Shown in pieces: positions 23,391 to 35,085 of a stretch of DNA of 64,000 nt; positions within the stretch are counted from its first letter, which is position 1, and every line of letters begins with the position of its first letter. Both the position numbers and the translations under genes were made by a program. The stretch comes from Pollenia angustigena (lineage: Eukaryota > Arthropoda > Insecta > Diptera > Polleniidae): NCBI GenBank assembly GCA_930367215.1, contig OV884059.1, forward strand, positions 64,203,393 through 64,267,392, read 5' to 3'. The notes beneath the pieces are model-generated. The model saw only the letters and a program-made list of their open reading frames with translations, made no database searches and had not been told where the DNA came from.

Positions 23391-23545
23391 AAAAAGAATC
23401 TCAAAAAACAACCATGCCAACTGAAGAATACTACAAAATAATTAAAAAGAATCAACAATAATTTTCACAATCGATAAATTTTAATACAATTCCATCAACG
23501 AAAAGATTATTTCCCATTCCGTAATCTCTGTACACTAACATAGAA

Positions 23546-23794
23546 ATGTTTTTTATGGAGCTAGCATTTTGGCACGATAGCGACAGGGCGGACTGTTTCG
23601 CTGAAATTCGCTGCCCATATGGTTTTCATATTGAAAATATGTTTATTTTTTCCCAGAAAAATGAAGACACCGTCATTAGAGCATTATGAGAGCAAAGGTT
23701 CGGCGAAGAACTTTTGAAATCATGGGATAAAAATAATGAAACTAGGATAACCAGGCGTCATTTCGACGTCAAGCTACCACGTCTCTACAAGTGA
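23546..23794 (+). pseudogene. unidentified decayed coding segment
   Basis: From an ATG at 23546 the frame reads 47 codons with a protein-like composition (MELAFWHDSDRADCFAEIRC, then PYGFHIENMFIFSQKNE). It meets a TGA at 23687, then continues open for 34 codons (FGEELLKSWDKN, RRHFDVKLPRLYK) to a TGA at 23792. Two in-frame stretches with mixed charged residues in an A/T-rich region suggest former coding sequence. I do not recognise the family, and it may be an exon or domain of an unknown element. Confidence 0.35.
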
Positions 23795-24589
23795 TGACTA
23801 GGAGATATGCATCTTTACTCGCATCTGTCATCACAAAATATTGTCTCAACCTCTAAGATTAGTGCTGCAGCTTAGGGGCTGAGGAGAAAAGCGTAGAATA
23901 CTTTCTTCACTTTCCCGTTTTATTTTCCTTTTTTTTTCGTATTATTAATCATTGTAATTACTCACAAATAATTTTTATTTTTCCCAAGAAATATTAAATT
24001 TATATTTAATTTGTTTTTTTTAATAGTAAAACACATGTAAGCACAAAGTAAAAAATGTAACTTGAATCGCCATTTTTAATGATTACATTTATTTTTCGCT
24101 TTAGTATTGCCAAGTTTATTTTTGATTTGAAATTAACATTTGACATCAAATAAATAAAATATTTGATATTAAATGTTTATTTTCAAATCATTATCAATTT
24201 GAATTTAAATGAAAAATCAAACAATTGGAAAACGTTTGAGAATTGTGTTTGATGTCAAATGATAAAGTCATTTCATATCAAAGGTTTAACTTCGTGTTTG
24301 TTAGGAATTGAAAAATAACAAATTTTGGATTTACATATGTGTTAGTAGCAAATTTGAACGCTTATTACTCCAAAAATATAAAACAGATTTCAATAAAATA
24401 TATATTGTGCACTTCTGTAAGTAAATATCTTTCAAATGGTGTACATTTTGTTCAAATCGGTTGACATACAGAGGAGGAAAGTGTTCTTAACTATTTTGCC
24501 TTTGCCGATTTATATATAGATGAAGGAAGGAATTGTACACCATAACATAATATTAACCCCAAAGATACAAATTTGTTGTAAAATTATGG
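23795..24589. other. unassigned stretch
   Basis: A/T-rich. Short repeats of TTTGATRTCAAAT-type palindromes occur around 24130-24290. No gene is seen. Confidence 0.4.
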
Positions 24590-24830
24590 CACGAGCTGTA
24601 CATGTTTACATTTGTCCTTCAAGTTGTGCAAAAAAAGGTCAACAGAAAAGAGACAAAAAAGAAAACATAAAAAATAAATATTCAACATTTTTCATTTTTC
24701 GAATTTATTCTATGAGCTAAATTTCAGTTATGTATTTTATTAAGCTTTTTTGTAATAGTTCTATTCCTTCAATTTTTCAGAAATGACTTAATACACTACC
24801 AGACTATTATAAATAAATAATTTTAATTAG
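24590..24830 (+). repeat. dispersed repeat family D, copy 1
   Basis: The first part (TTTGTCCTTCAAGTTGTGC, AAGGTCAACAGAAAAGAGA) is shared in inverse with about 56640-56710. The later part (ACTACCAGACTATT, AAATTTCAGTTATGTATTTT) is shared in inverse with 42110-42240. It is non-coding. Confidence 0.6.
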
Positions 24831-25392
24831 GTATTCAAGAAAAATTAATGACAAAAGTACGCACAAAAACAGTAGTTTTTGTAATAAAAAAATTAACTAC
24901 AACAAAATATTGATCCACCAAAATACAATTGTTCAAAGGATTGGCTTGTGACACTTTGGCGGTAAAGTTAACTCTGATGATGAGCACGTGATTGTTCTTG
25001 AAACAGCGCTGTAAGTTCAACCCCTTTTACAGTCAAAAATAAATTTATTATCAATAAAGTTTAATATATTTAATTTTCCAAAAATCCTTCTTCATTAAAA
25101 TAATTTAATGGAAACTAAATTCGATGAAATAAATCCTGATTTAAAATAAAATCGAATTTACAATATATTCAAATGAAGGGCGTGAAATGGTAGCAGGGTA
25201 ATATGCTAAAAATATGTAAAGATATTTATAAAAGAATGAACAATTTAGAAAAATCTATTCCATAACACAAATTTTTTTGCAGTTGGCATTCTTTTTTTTA
25301 TTTTTAATTTATAAATTTTTTAAACGCTTTTATTTAACTTTTTCAATTTTAACTTCTAATATTCAGCTTGTCAGAAATTTAGTAGGTTGTTT
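24831..25392. other. unassigned stretch
   Basis: A/T-rich with no recognisable element ends or coding motifs. Confidence 0.4.
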
Positions 25393-25490
25393 CAAAATTT
25401 CTACTAGTCCCAGGGCTAATGAAATTTAATTCACCTCAGGATGTCATAACTTGACTTTTGCTACCGTTTCACACACGCCCAAAAAGCAAA
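25393..25490 (+). repeat. dispersed repeat family F, copy 2
   Basis: Inverse of 18410-18505, with CTACTAGTCCCAGGGC and GCTACCGTTTCACACACGCC. Confidence 0.65.
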
Positions 25491-26413
25491 TACCTAAACT
25501 TGTATCAATAGAAAAAAATTTAAAAGATTACTATAAAACCAATGAGAAACATATTGCTTTAGAGAAATATTCTTGATTAAAGGGTATTACTTTAGTAGAG
25601 TTTAGTTTTTGGTGCAAATAGTATTGAGAAAGAGCAAATGCGATAAATCGTAGCTCATTTATAAAGTCTTAAGGAAACACTTTTTATTTTGATGTTGGAT
25701 TTAATAAAAGTGCTACGAAAACTTAAATTTTCACTTACGCAAGACCACTTGAATTCTATTGAATTCCGTTTGCCCTACTTTGCATAAACGTCTCTATCAA
25801 ATTAAAAAAAACTTACACGATTTTCAACTCAAACAATAAACATTATTATTAATAAGCATGAACATTAAGGCAGACTCTCCACGTTTGAAAAAAATGTATC
25901 ACTCGTCTGTTTAAAAAATGAAGGACACTTTTGTGTGCGGTTAGCATTAAAATATTGACAAAATTTTGAGCTTGATCGGTTAAAAATTGGCGTTGCCCCA
26001 TTTGGCGTCAAATGTTTAAGCAACCCCTAATTTTTTTTATCCCAAATATTTCACAAAAAAAAATTACCCTTTAGCCTAAATACTTCAGGGGATCCTCATC
26101 AAAAAAAGAATCAATTTTCAAGAAAATTTAACAAAATATAAAACTATCGAATTAAACCAAGTACAAAAACTTTAACTGTGAATCGAATCGTAGAGCTAAA
26201 CTATTTTTTACCAGAAACATGGGTTTTGTGATTGAAAAAAGCCGATTGTGTACATGTGAAATGCCGAATATAGTTCTTTGCCAGCACTTCTCTAAATCGT
26301 GTTCAATATTTTGGGGATTCTTTTGTTTTGATGTTATACTGTTTTAATAAAGAGAATCCCCGACTTATATGTCAAATTTTTTGTTTATGCTAACGACATT
26401 TTTGATCATTGAC
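25491..26413. other. unassigned stretch
   Basis: Nothing recognised. It is A/T-rich and non-coding in all frames beyond short chance frames. Short phrases near 25860-26010 (ATTAAGG, GCGTCAAATG, TTGATCGGTTAAAAATTGGC) recur near 29070-29220 in inverse, hinting at another dispersed repeat. Confidence 0.35.
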
Positions 26414-26535
26414 GTATTGCCCAAGGCGAATTCATACAAGGTGGTCTTATTTTAAAACGTTTACAACACTGTAAAATATTTGAACGTTGTGTCAAAAATA
26501 ATATAACACTTTTGTTAACAATTCAAATTAATCAC

Positions 26536-26668
26536 CCTTATTGTGTTTGGCGTATTTAAAATACCCCTACGACTGTTTGGTAATAGATTAAAGAGAATGT
26601 AAACTTGTTCCTTTAATCTGTTACCAAACAGTCGTAGGCGTATTTTAAATACGCCAAACACAATAAGG
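26536..26668. mobile_element. near-perfect hairpin MITE
   Basis: Arms of about 58 bp, beginning CCTTATTGTGTTTGGCGTAT and mirrored at the right end, are separated by a loop of about 17 bases. The two arms differ by only one or two bases. Nothing is encoded. A transcript would form a long, almost perfect stem. Confidence 0.85.
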
Positions 26669-26861
26669 TTGAATATTTCATTTTGTTTTTAATTTTAAAT
26701 TGTGTTTTAAAATTTATAATTTTAAAAAATTTTAAATTTCATAATTTTTAGCGAAAATTATAAAATTTTGGTAAGATTCCCCAGAAGCAGCAGGACGGTA
26801 TACCATTTTGACAAATGGTTAGTTATCAGCTGTTTCTTACGTAGCAAGATAATTTCACCTG

Positions 26862-27882
26862 CACAGAAAAAATTATTTTTCCAATTCAAACAAAAAATAT
26901 GTAGAATCAAACAATTTTTTGTCTAAAATCGGTCCTACAAACAAATTCGCATATTCAAACAATTTATTTGCATTTTGTTTATTGAAAAAAACGCCGATTT
27001 TTTCAAACAAATAATTTTACAGAATCAAACAAAAAGTTTACTGAAATTCATATAAATTTCAAACAAATAATTTTGCTGAATCAAACAAAAAAGTTTTGGC
27101 ACAAGCAATGACGCGCACACAACCAAGCACTGTTGGCGAAGATGAAGCAGAGCAGTGCGGCCGGCTTTGAGACACATTTTTTTGTTGGAATAATTTTTGA
27201 ACGAAGTCATATTTATACTCACAGTGTTTTTCTTCATCACTCACTGTTGCTTTATCCTTTCCTTTGGTAATGAAGAAGAAATGTAACCAAAAACGGCGGC
27301 AGACCGACTCGATATGTTTTCCGCCATCATTCTATGTTTGTATTTGATGTATTTAAACAAACTATTTGAAAAAATTGAATACGGGATTTTGTTTTTTTTT
27401 ACCAACTTTGAAACCAACCAAAAATTTATTTTGTTTCTTATAATGTGTTGTTTCTGTTGTTTAAAAAAAAATGAAACGTTTTTTTTACCTGCTATTGTTT
27501 TTGTTGTTTTTTTTACTACAAACCTCGTCACGCTATTTTATCATTTTTCTTATTGCTGTACTTTTTTAAAGCGTCCAAAAATATACTGCATGTGTTTTTT
27601 GTTGTAGTTCTAATATTTCACATAAAGAAGTGTTGCTTACAATCAATAAAAAAATGCAAAAAGACGACAACATTAAAGAGCGTTAAATATTTCATACAAA
27701 ATTATGAAAACTTCAAACCAATAGCGCGCTTATTAAATTTTTGAAGAGTTGTCCACATTTTTGTTGGTTAAATAAAAATCAAACAAAAATATTGATTGAA
27801 TCAGTAAAAAAATTTGTAGAAATCAAAAAAATTTTCAAACAAGCGTTTGTTTGAAAATAATTCGGCAATAATTGTTTCTGTG
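26862..27882. mobile_element. non-autonomous element with CACAGAAAMAATTATT ends
   Basis: The left end CACAGAAAAAATTATT pairs with AATAATTGTTTCTGTG. Subterminal TTCAAACAAA-type repeats crowd both ends (26885-27085 and 27775-27860). TG sits on both sides and may be a 2-bp duplication or chance. Open frames at 27025-27744 have no recognisable motif and overlap on both strands, so I do not call a gene. Repetitive subterminal regions suggest a CACTA-like or similar superfamily, unproven. Confidence 0.55.
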
Positions 27883-27899
27883 TGGTGTAAATCGCCTTG

Positions 27900-28369
27900 G
27901 TATTAAGCTTTTAGTTGTTCTTTAATATTTGTAATTAAAATATACAACCTGTGAGCGAAAAATTAAAAAATTAAACGGTTTTAAAATGTTTTGTGTGTGT
28001 TGTGTGAGTGAATATTTCTTCATTTTAGTTTAAATTAAAAGTAGCCCAGAGTATGTAGAAGGAAAATAAAACCATTAAAACTAAAATCCAAAAATTAAAT
28101 TATTTAATAAAAAAGGCGCGCATTTGATTTTCAATTTCATCATATGTGAGAAAAGTATTTTGAAATTGCAACGGCTGTTACGATCAAGAGCTGTCAAGAA
28201 ACAAGTCTTTGGTCATAAAGTCGAAGAATTTTCCTAAAAAAAAATTATAGTACCGTATGGAAATGTTTTTGTTAAGGCGTTATTAAAAGCACAATTCCGG
28301 CTAGGCGAACAATTTTGTGCCGATAGCCAAGGCATGGATAAATTATAGTACCGTATGGTACTCCTAGGA
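27900..28369. other. unassigned stretch with a 19-bp direct repeat
   Basis: AAATTATAGTACCGTATGG occurs at about 28242 and again at about 28340, 100 bp apart. The enclosed sequence is non-coding. The rest shows nothing recognisable. Confidence 0.4.
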
Positions 28370-28675
28370 GTGTAGGAAACTGAACAAGAGCACAATAAGA
28401 GGGGGATCGTCGCATAACGTAAAATAAGAAAAATTGGTTAAAGAATTAGACGATCTCTTCAATATTGCCCATGTTAATGCACTCACAATGATTACATTAG
28501 AAGATAAGAGAGAGTATTTGCTTGCGTAGAGGAAAAAAGGCCATCTAGGCAGCACGATTGGCCTTCACATGGCTCTTGTTGGGATTGAAAAGAGAAAATT
28601 GGAACTAGAACAGTTAAAAGAACAACGGCGCTTACAATCAACTGCTGAGATTAATACCTTACCAAATAATTTGTA
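28370..28675 (+). pseudogene. decayed coding fragment, transposon-associated (tentative)
   Basis: Plus-strand translation gives LVKELDDLFNIAHVNALTMI, TLEDKREYLLA, a stop, then RKKGHLGSTIG, and in another frame a charged helical tail (EKRKLELEQLKEQRRLQ) ending at a stop near 28675. The block resembles the DLFDIAHA...EEDK.FL..QR.KGR pattern I associate with insect repeat-encoded proteins. The function is unknown to me. Stops and a shift show that it is dead. Confidence 0.45.
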
Positions 28676-29965
28676 ATGTATGTTTATTGTAGAAGACGTT
28701 CAATTTTATTATTTGTATTCAGTGTGTAAAAACAGGAAAACAGTAATTTAGCAATGAATGGATCGTTTCTGCTTTGGATAAATGCGTGATATCATATCGA
28801 AATCCAATACATTTAATGGCTGCAGTAGCTGAAGGTTAAAAAAAGTTTGGTTCTAGGATCCGATTCACATTTAAAGCTTTTATGCTTGGTGTAATTCTAT
28901 TGTATTTTATTTTGAAAAATTTCCGTGGAAATTGATTTTTTTTGCATGGGGTTGAAGGGTTAAATATAAAGAGGAACTTTGTTTTAGATAAATATTGGGG
29001 ACTTAAAACTAATGCCTTAGGGGCAACTCCTGAGCCTGTTTCTATCAATTTGAACCCTCGATAAATTCAAACCCTTGTGCATCAAGCCAATTTTTAACCG
29101 ATCAAGCTCAATTGTTTGTCAATTTTGTTTTAACCTAGCCCAACACAAAAGTGCCCTTCGCTTTTTAAAAATAAAAATAAAAAATTAATAAGGACCGGAC
29201 CACCTTAATGAACATACTTGCAAATTGCAAACTAGAATAAATGTTGACATCTATCAAACTGAGAACATAAAGTGTCATTGACAAATAATCTGAGTTTAAA
29301 AGCATTAAACAATTATTTATATGTTTTGTTTCAAAATAACATAATTGAAAGCAAAAAGAAATTGTAAAACTAAAAAAGATGCTGGTAAGAATTTAAATCA
29401 TAAAATGGCATTGTTGAAATATAAATTCAAATATGTACTGTTGTCTCGCACAACTTGTTTCTGTTTGTTCTCAATTTTCTAAAATCTGTTTAAAAATGTA
29501 TTTCAAACTAAATCATCATTATCATTAAAATTAAATAATTTAAAATGATTATTTAATTGTTCTAGATTTTTGAAAAACATGCTTTGAAATATACGTACAC
29601 AAAAAATTTACATTCAGTGATAAAAGTTTTCGTACGTCATATATAAATTAATATTGTAAAACTTGGTTTCAAACAAATTCAAATTGTAAACATTAAATTT
29701 TAATAATGGCTGAGAAATTTTTTATTAAAGCTTAAAAATAAAATTTGTTTTAAAATACAATATGAAATTTCACCAATTTATGCTTAAAATTTGATTCTCA
29801 TGTCAAATAAAATGAAATTAGTTATATGAAAATCTGCATTTAAATATGAATTGATATTTAAATATACATAACTAGAGAAATAATCCCTAATTTTGTGTTT
29901 TACAGGCAATTACAAAATTTATTTTATTTTCTGGGAAAATACTATATTATTTACATATGTATGTA
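28676..29965. other. unassigned A/T-rich stretch
   Basis: No paired ends and no coding motif. Long A/T runs dominate 29280-29960. Confidence 0.4.
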
Positions 29966-31521
29966 CAGTTGGCTCTCATTAATATTCGGTTTTTTATTCC
30001 GAGTTATTTAAAGTAAACAAAATTAATAGAAAATAATAAAAAAAACGAGGATATTATTTTTTTGTATTCATAAGATATATTAAGAGATCAAAAATAACTT
30101 ATTTCAGAATTCTGAATAATAAAAACAAAAACAAAAAAACTTAAGTAATTGGCACCTCATTAATATTCGTTTTTTAGCGCATATAACATTATTGTTTAAA
30201 TAAAAATAAAAAAGAAATAAACTAATATCTGGTTGAATAACCATTATTTTTTATAACCTCAGAAGGACGATTTGGCTTTTTAAAAATAATTTTTTGCAAG
30301 TAATCCATACTGGTTTATCCCATTCTTTTTCGCAGAAACGGGATTTTCGCGGACTCGGCGATCTAAATGGTCCCATAAATTTTCTATAGGATTCATGCCT
30401 GGGGATTGATCAGGCGTCTTAATAACTTTTGGGCAATTATAAGGCAACCACTCACGAACAACGTGGGCTTTATGTTTAGGGTCGTTGTCACGATACAATT
30501 TAAAAGTTCTTGCAATTCCCATTTTTTCCTGCAGATTGTTTCGAATTGTCACTCTAAATGTTCAAATAAACATCGTTGTTCATAATGCCTTCGATAAATA
30601 CCAGTTTCCCAACCCCTTTCCCTGATATGCAGCCTCACACCATTACCCTTCCTCCTCCATGCTTAACTGTTGGAGAAAAATTTTTGTTTTTAGCTCTGCA
30701 TTCGACTTCCGCCACACCATAGTTTTTCCATCACTTCCAAATAAGTTAAATCTGCTTGTACCAGCAAAATTACGTCATCCCATCAATTTACAACTTTTTT
30801 TATATGGTCCTTAGCTTAGGCTTTCTTCGGGTAATACGGTCGTAACCCCATCGTGAACAGCTTCTATTTTAGCTGTGCGATGCATGGTTGCTTCTGAAAC
30901 TGTCTTTCCAAATTCCGCAACAACTTCAGTAACGATTTTGGGGGCACTTAAGCGTGAATTAGCCTGGATTTTTTAACAATACGGCGCTCTTCCATCTCGG
31001 TAAGCTTTCTTGGCATCGCAATTTGTTTTTTAAAATTAATTCGATTATCGTTTTGATAATGTCACCGACATTTTTTGGCTTCATATTCAATATTTCAGCA
31101 ATATTTTTTTATTTTTTTTCCTTTTTAGTAATGAAAAATTCACTAATTTTCTTTACTTTAACGAATTTTTTTCCCTTACGACCAATGGCATGTTTATTCA
31201 ACTAACTTCATTTGTTTGATGTTATTTAATGTGTGCTTCCCCATTTTACAAATAATTTATGAAAACATGCAGACTTATAGCGTTGCATTTTGTGGTGAAA
31301 CTAAAATACCGAATATTAATGAGATGTCAATTACTTAAGTTTTTTTGTTTTTGTTTTATTATTATTGTTTGTTCAATATTCAGAATTCTGAAATAAGTTA
31401 TTTTTCTTATACATCTTATGAATACAAAAAAAATATATCCCCGTTTTTTTATTATTTTCTATTAATTTTGTTGACTTTTAATAACTCGGAATAAAAAACC
31501 GAATATTATTGAGAGCCACTG
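29966..31521 (-). mobile_element. Tc1-like transposon with IR/DR ends
   Basis: TIRs of about 210 bp (29966-30178 and 31306-31521) are flanked by TA (29964-29965, 31522-31523). Each TIR carries two copies of an ATTAATATTCGGTTTTTTA-type motif, one at the outer end and one at the inner end. This IR/DR layout is known from Sleeping Beauty, Minos, Paris and S elements, where the direct repeats bind the transposase HTH domain. The transposase gene between them, on the minus strand, is broken. Confidence 0.9.
30280..31240 (-). pseudogene. Tc1-like transposase, several frames
   Basis: From the 5' end (31240) the remains read MGKHTLNNIKQMKLVE, then after stops RKLTEMEERRIVKKIQ and SRLSAPKIVTEVVAEFGKTV (HTH region). 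Next comes FGSDGKTMVWRKSNAEL, and the 90-residue open frame 30280-30552 contains LYRDNDPKHKAHVVREWLP (second Asp), DQSPGMNPIENLWDHLDRRV (Glu of the DD34E triad) and the C-terminus. At least two stops and two shifts separate these blocks. The family excises at TA sites. The intact TIRs suggest it could still be a substrate for a related transposase. Confidence 0.85.
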
Positions 31522-31530
31522 TATGTACAA

Positions 31531-32913
31531 TAGACTGGTCGCAATTTTTTTTAAATTTAATTGTTTGCGCTGCTTAAAATATGAGGTTTGGTGTAAGAAA
31601 TCATGATCTAATTTTTCAGGTCAAGCCGACGGTGCCTAGCCGTGCCGGGTGGGGCCCAAAGTTTCCCATATTATAAAATAAACATCTTTTCTATCAGATC
31701 TTTATAGTTATACTAGTTGAAAAGCCGAAAATCAATAATATGACTACGCTACGATCTTCGGCAGAGAAAGTACTTCAAGTGTGCCAAATTTTAGCTTCCT
31801 ATGTCATCAGATGGCTTCAGAAAGTTGCGGAAAGAATAGGACATACATGCAAACATCCCGACATCCTAAAAAATTATATATTGTATAGATAGATTAACAT
31901 ATGTTCGCGCAACTCAAAAACGCTTTAGGTAAAACGTTTTTCTTATATGCGCAGTCGTTTTAGAAACATAATTTTTTCTGGAAAAAAAAATAATTTTTTT
32001 ATTAAAATTTCAGAATTTTTGTTTTTAAAAATTCATAAAAAATTGAATAATGCAGCTATGCTTCTAATTTTATGCAGACATATAAAAAACAACATTGCAA
32101 ACAAAACAAGCTATAAATGATTAAAATCTGTTAACAACTTTTGATTTTATGTATTCACAAAAGACGAAAAATTTTAATTAATTTAAGTATTTTATTAAAC
32201 CGCCACATCTTTTATGAATACATAAAATCAAAAGTTGTTTACAGATTTTAATCATTTATAGCTTGTTTTGTTTGCAATGTTGTTTTTTATATGTCTACAT
32301 AAAATTAAAAGCATAGCTGCATTTTTCAATTTTTTATGAATTTTTAAAAACAAAAATTCTGAAATTTTAATAAAAAAATTATTTTTTTTTCCAGAAAAAA
32401 AATTATGTTTCTAAAACGACTGCGCATATAAGAAAAACGTTTTACCTTTCTTAAAGTAAATTTTATTGCGTAATTTCGGTTTTTTTTAGTTTTTCAATAG
32501 CTAAAGCGTTTTTGAGTTGCGCGAACATATGTTAATCTATCTATACAATATATAATTTCTTATTATGTCAGGATGTTTGCATGTATGTCCTATTCTTTCC
32601 GCAACTTTCTGAAGCCATCTGATGACATAGGAAGCTGAAATTTGGCACACTTGAAGTACTTTCTCTGCGGAAGATCGTAATGAAGCCATACCTTTGATTT
32701 TCGGCTTTTCAACTAGTATAACTATAAAGATCTGATAGAAAAGATGTTTTTTTTATAATATGGGTAACTTTGGGCCCCACCCGGCACGGCTATGCACCGT
32801 CGGATTGACCTGAAAAATTAGATCATGATTTCTTACACCAAACCTCATATTTAAAGCAGCGCAAACAATTAAATTTGAAAAACAAAAATCCCATACAAGA
32901 TGCGACCAGTCTA
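31531..32913. mobile_element. 1.4-kb fold-back with 8-bp TSD (hAT-like)
   Basis: The element starts TAGACTGGTCGCA and ends TGCGACCAGTCTA. An exact 8-bp duplication ATGTACAA flanks it (31523-31530 and 32914-32921). The two arms (about 31531-32157 and 32215-32913) mirror each other almost base for base, leaving a loop of about 57 bp. The right arm has about 60 bp (32447-32506) lacking from the left. No open frame is present. The 8-bp duplication suggests hAT, although the ends fit its consensus only loosely. Confidence 0.9.
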
Positions 32914-32921
32914 ATGTACAA

Positions 32922-33187
32922 ACATAGTTTTTATTAACCAGGTTCCGTAACTGTTATGACTTTTTTCAATAAAGCCAAAAAATAACTATTATTTTATGAC
33001 CAGTATGGTTTTGATCAAAAAATTACAGTTTTTTTTTTTTACCGAAATTTGTTCTGTCAAAAAAAAAGTTAAAATTTGGCTGATATTTTTTCAGTCAAAA
33101 ATAAAAGATTAAATTTGACTTGTCTTTTTTGAGTCAAAAAGACAAATTTAATAATTATATGTACTTATTTTTCTAAAATCTTTGGAT
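32922..33187. other. unassigned short stretch
   Basis: Includes several AGTCAAAAA-type short repeats at 33050-33145. No gene. Confidence 0.35.
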
Positions 33188-33325
33188 GAAGTTTCCTGAT
33201 GATCTGGCCTAAGCAACCAGTGAAATGCGCATGGGAATAGCTTATCACATTAATAATAAATTTCAGTTTATCAATAGTATGAAATGGGAATTTAGCACAT
33301 TTAAACAAAACCTTATTAATAAATT
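33188..33325 (+). repeat. dispersed repeat family B, copy 2
   Basis: Shares TGATCTGGCCTAAGCAACCA and ATGAAATGGGAATTTAGCAC with 20985-21125 (inverse) and the first block with 58190-58320. Confidence 0.65.
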
Positions 33326-34284
33326 CTTGACTCCCAAGATAAACTTTGATTATACATACATTTTATTTAAAAAAAAGTTTCGAAACTATTCAAAACTTAA
33401 TACAGTACATAATTGAACGAAGAAAAAGAAGAAAACAATAATTTTTTTGATTGTCGTTATGTAAGAGATTAGCTTTTATCTTCGTTTTATTATTACATTT
33501 GACCAAAATAATATCGGTTAAATTTTAGCTTTTATTTTGTAAAACTTTTTAATCCACTTTTAAATCGAAGTACATAACTGTGCTAAGACCAAAAGATCTG
33601 TAGATCGTTTAAAGACATAGACTTCAAAACTTAATAGGACTTATTGTGATCATAATATATTTAACTATAGTTATATTCAAAATACATGGGATGTGATCAA
33701 AGCAATGACACTTGTAATTGTTTATTTAGAAAAGTATAACAGTTATACCTAACAAACATGTAATAGTTCTTGACAAAGACACCAGCCTTTTAAAGTATGT
33801 ACATGCCCGATATAGTTTATATTAGGAGCTGAGGACATCAATTCGAACGACCAAACGCAAAACTGAATAATATTGCTGCAAACTGAAGCGGGTAATTTTA
33901 GTTTTTAATATATATAAATTAAACTCCTTCAAGATAAAGAGGCAAACTAAAAGTAATCGTAAGGATTACATAAATTTAAGCCAACCAGGAGGCATTGCCT
34001 ATTATCCTCATAAACATTAGTATTTATTCTTTGCTGCTATTGTAAGGAATTGCCAAGAAATGTATGAAAAGTAAAGATGTTTTAATCTTGGTGAAACTGC
34101 ATCCTTCCGAAGTGCTTTCTCCTCTTCTACATTGCTTTACAAAGAAAGAAAAAACAGGTCCTTTGCTTTTGTGTTTTTTTAATTTCACATAATGTACAAA
34201 AACACAACCTCACAGCCATATTCAAAATTATTTTGCCCCCATCCTCTTACTCGTAGACATGTGTATGAAATTCAACAGGATTAA
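33326..34284. other. unassigned stretch
   Basis: No repeat partner within the window and no coding motif recognised. Confidence 0.4.
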
Positions 34285-34340
34285 AAGAAAACAAGTAAGA
34301 GTGCTATATTCGGCTGTGCCGAATCTTATACACCCTTCAC
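34285..34340 (+). repeat. dispersed repeat family H, start of copy 1
   Basis: AAGTAAGAGTGCTATATTCG and GCCGAATCTTATACACCCTT mark the 5' edge of a repeat I associate with fly genomes. Its 3' edge, GGTGAAGGGTATAAAA, lies at 35905-35920. The middle of this copy is divergent or replaced. Confidence 0.5.
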
Positions 34341-34534
34341 CATTGTGCGAGCAGAATACAGAGCAACTAGACAAAAACTAAATAATTTTTACATATACAT
34401 ACAATACTTAAAATTTACAATACTCTAAACTTCATTAAAAATTAAATTTAAAAATCGAAAACTGGTAAATATTTTTTTTAATCGTTTTTAGAACATAAAA
34501 AAAATAAGTATATTAAAAAAAAATTTCTTTTTAA

Positions 34535-34590
34535 AAAACCAAGATTCGAACCAGGGAACTCACAGTTTCTAGCTTAAAACACCTAGGGGG
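34535..34590 (-). repeat. tRNA-like B-box sequence (SINE-like or decayed tRNA)
   Basis: On the minus strand CCCTGGTTCGAATCTTGG contains a good RNA polymerase III B box (GGTTCGAATC). I could not fold a full cloverleaf around it, so I treat it as a SINE-like or pseudo-tRNA fragment. Confidence 0.3.
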
Positions 34591-35085
34591 TGTGAACGTT
34601 GTTTGAATATCATTAAAATGAAATATGGAAATATGACAGTTGAGTTGTAATTACTTTTGATGTTTTTGTTCACCGCAATAGCAAAGTTGTAAGCCATAAT
34701 AAAAAATTACAAATCAACTTATTTGAGTTGTGAACCGAAATAGGGAAATACTTTCATATATTCACCAAAATAGTTTGTGCCATGTATGTGTGTTTGTTTT
34801 CTTTTATCTTTTTGGCGAGTTTTTAAGTAGCAAAAAAACACAAAAATTTCTAGTTTCTATTTGTTAAAATTATTTCGTTAAATAGATGAAATAATAAAGA
34901 AGGGAGATAACGAAAATCATATTGGGCATTATGCTAGTATATGTAACCAAATGTCAAGGGGGTCGGGGGGAGAGACGGACTACCGGATTTGAACTTCGCT
35001 TTTCATAAGGACCCAGAATATATATACTTTATAGGGTGTAGGATCAATATTGCAGAAATTACAAACGGAATGACAAAGTTATATA

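Larger units (their letters stand above)
26422..27899. mobile_element. hAT MITE family E, copy 2, with two insertions
   Basis: The ends CAAGGCGAATTCATACAAGG and AAATCGCCTTG match the 295-bp copy at 5682-5976. The flanks GTATTGCC and GTATTAAG share only GTATT, so this copy is older. It has been expanded by a 133-bp hairpin element (26536-26668) and a 1.0-kb element (26862-27882). Confidence 0.75.

Noticed and set aside
27025..27744. Overlapping open frames on both strands
   Set aside because: They conflict with each other, are Phe/Lys-rich by composition, and lie inside a non-autonomous element with repetitive ends.
34535..34590. Functional tRNA gene
   Set aside because: A B box is present, but no acceptor stem, anticodon arm or A box at proper spacing could be folded.
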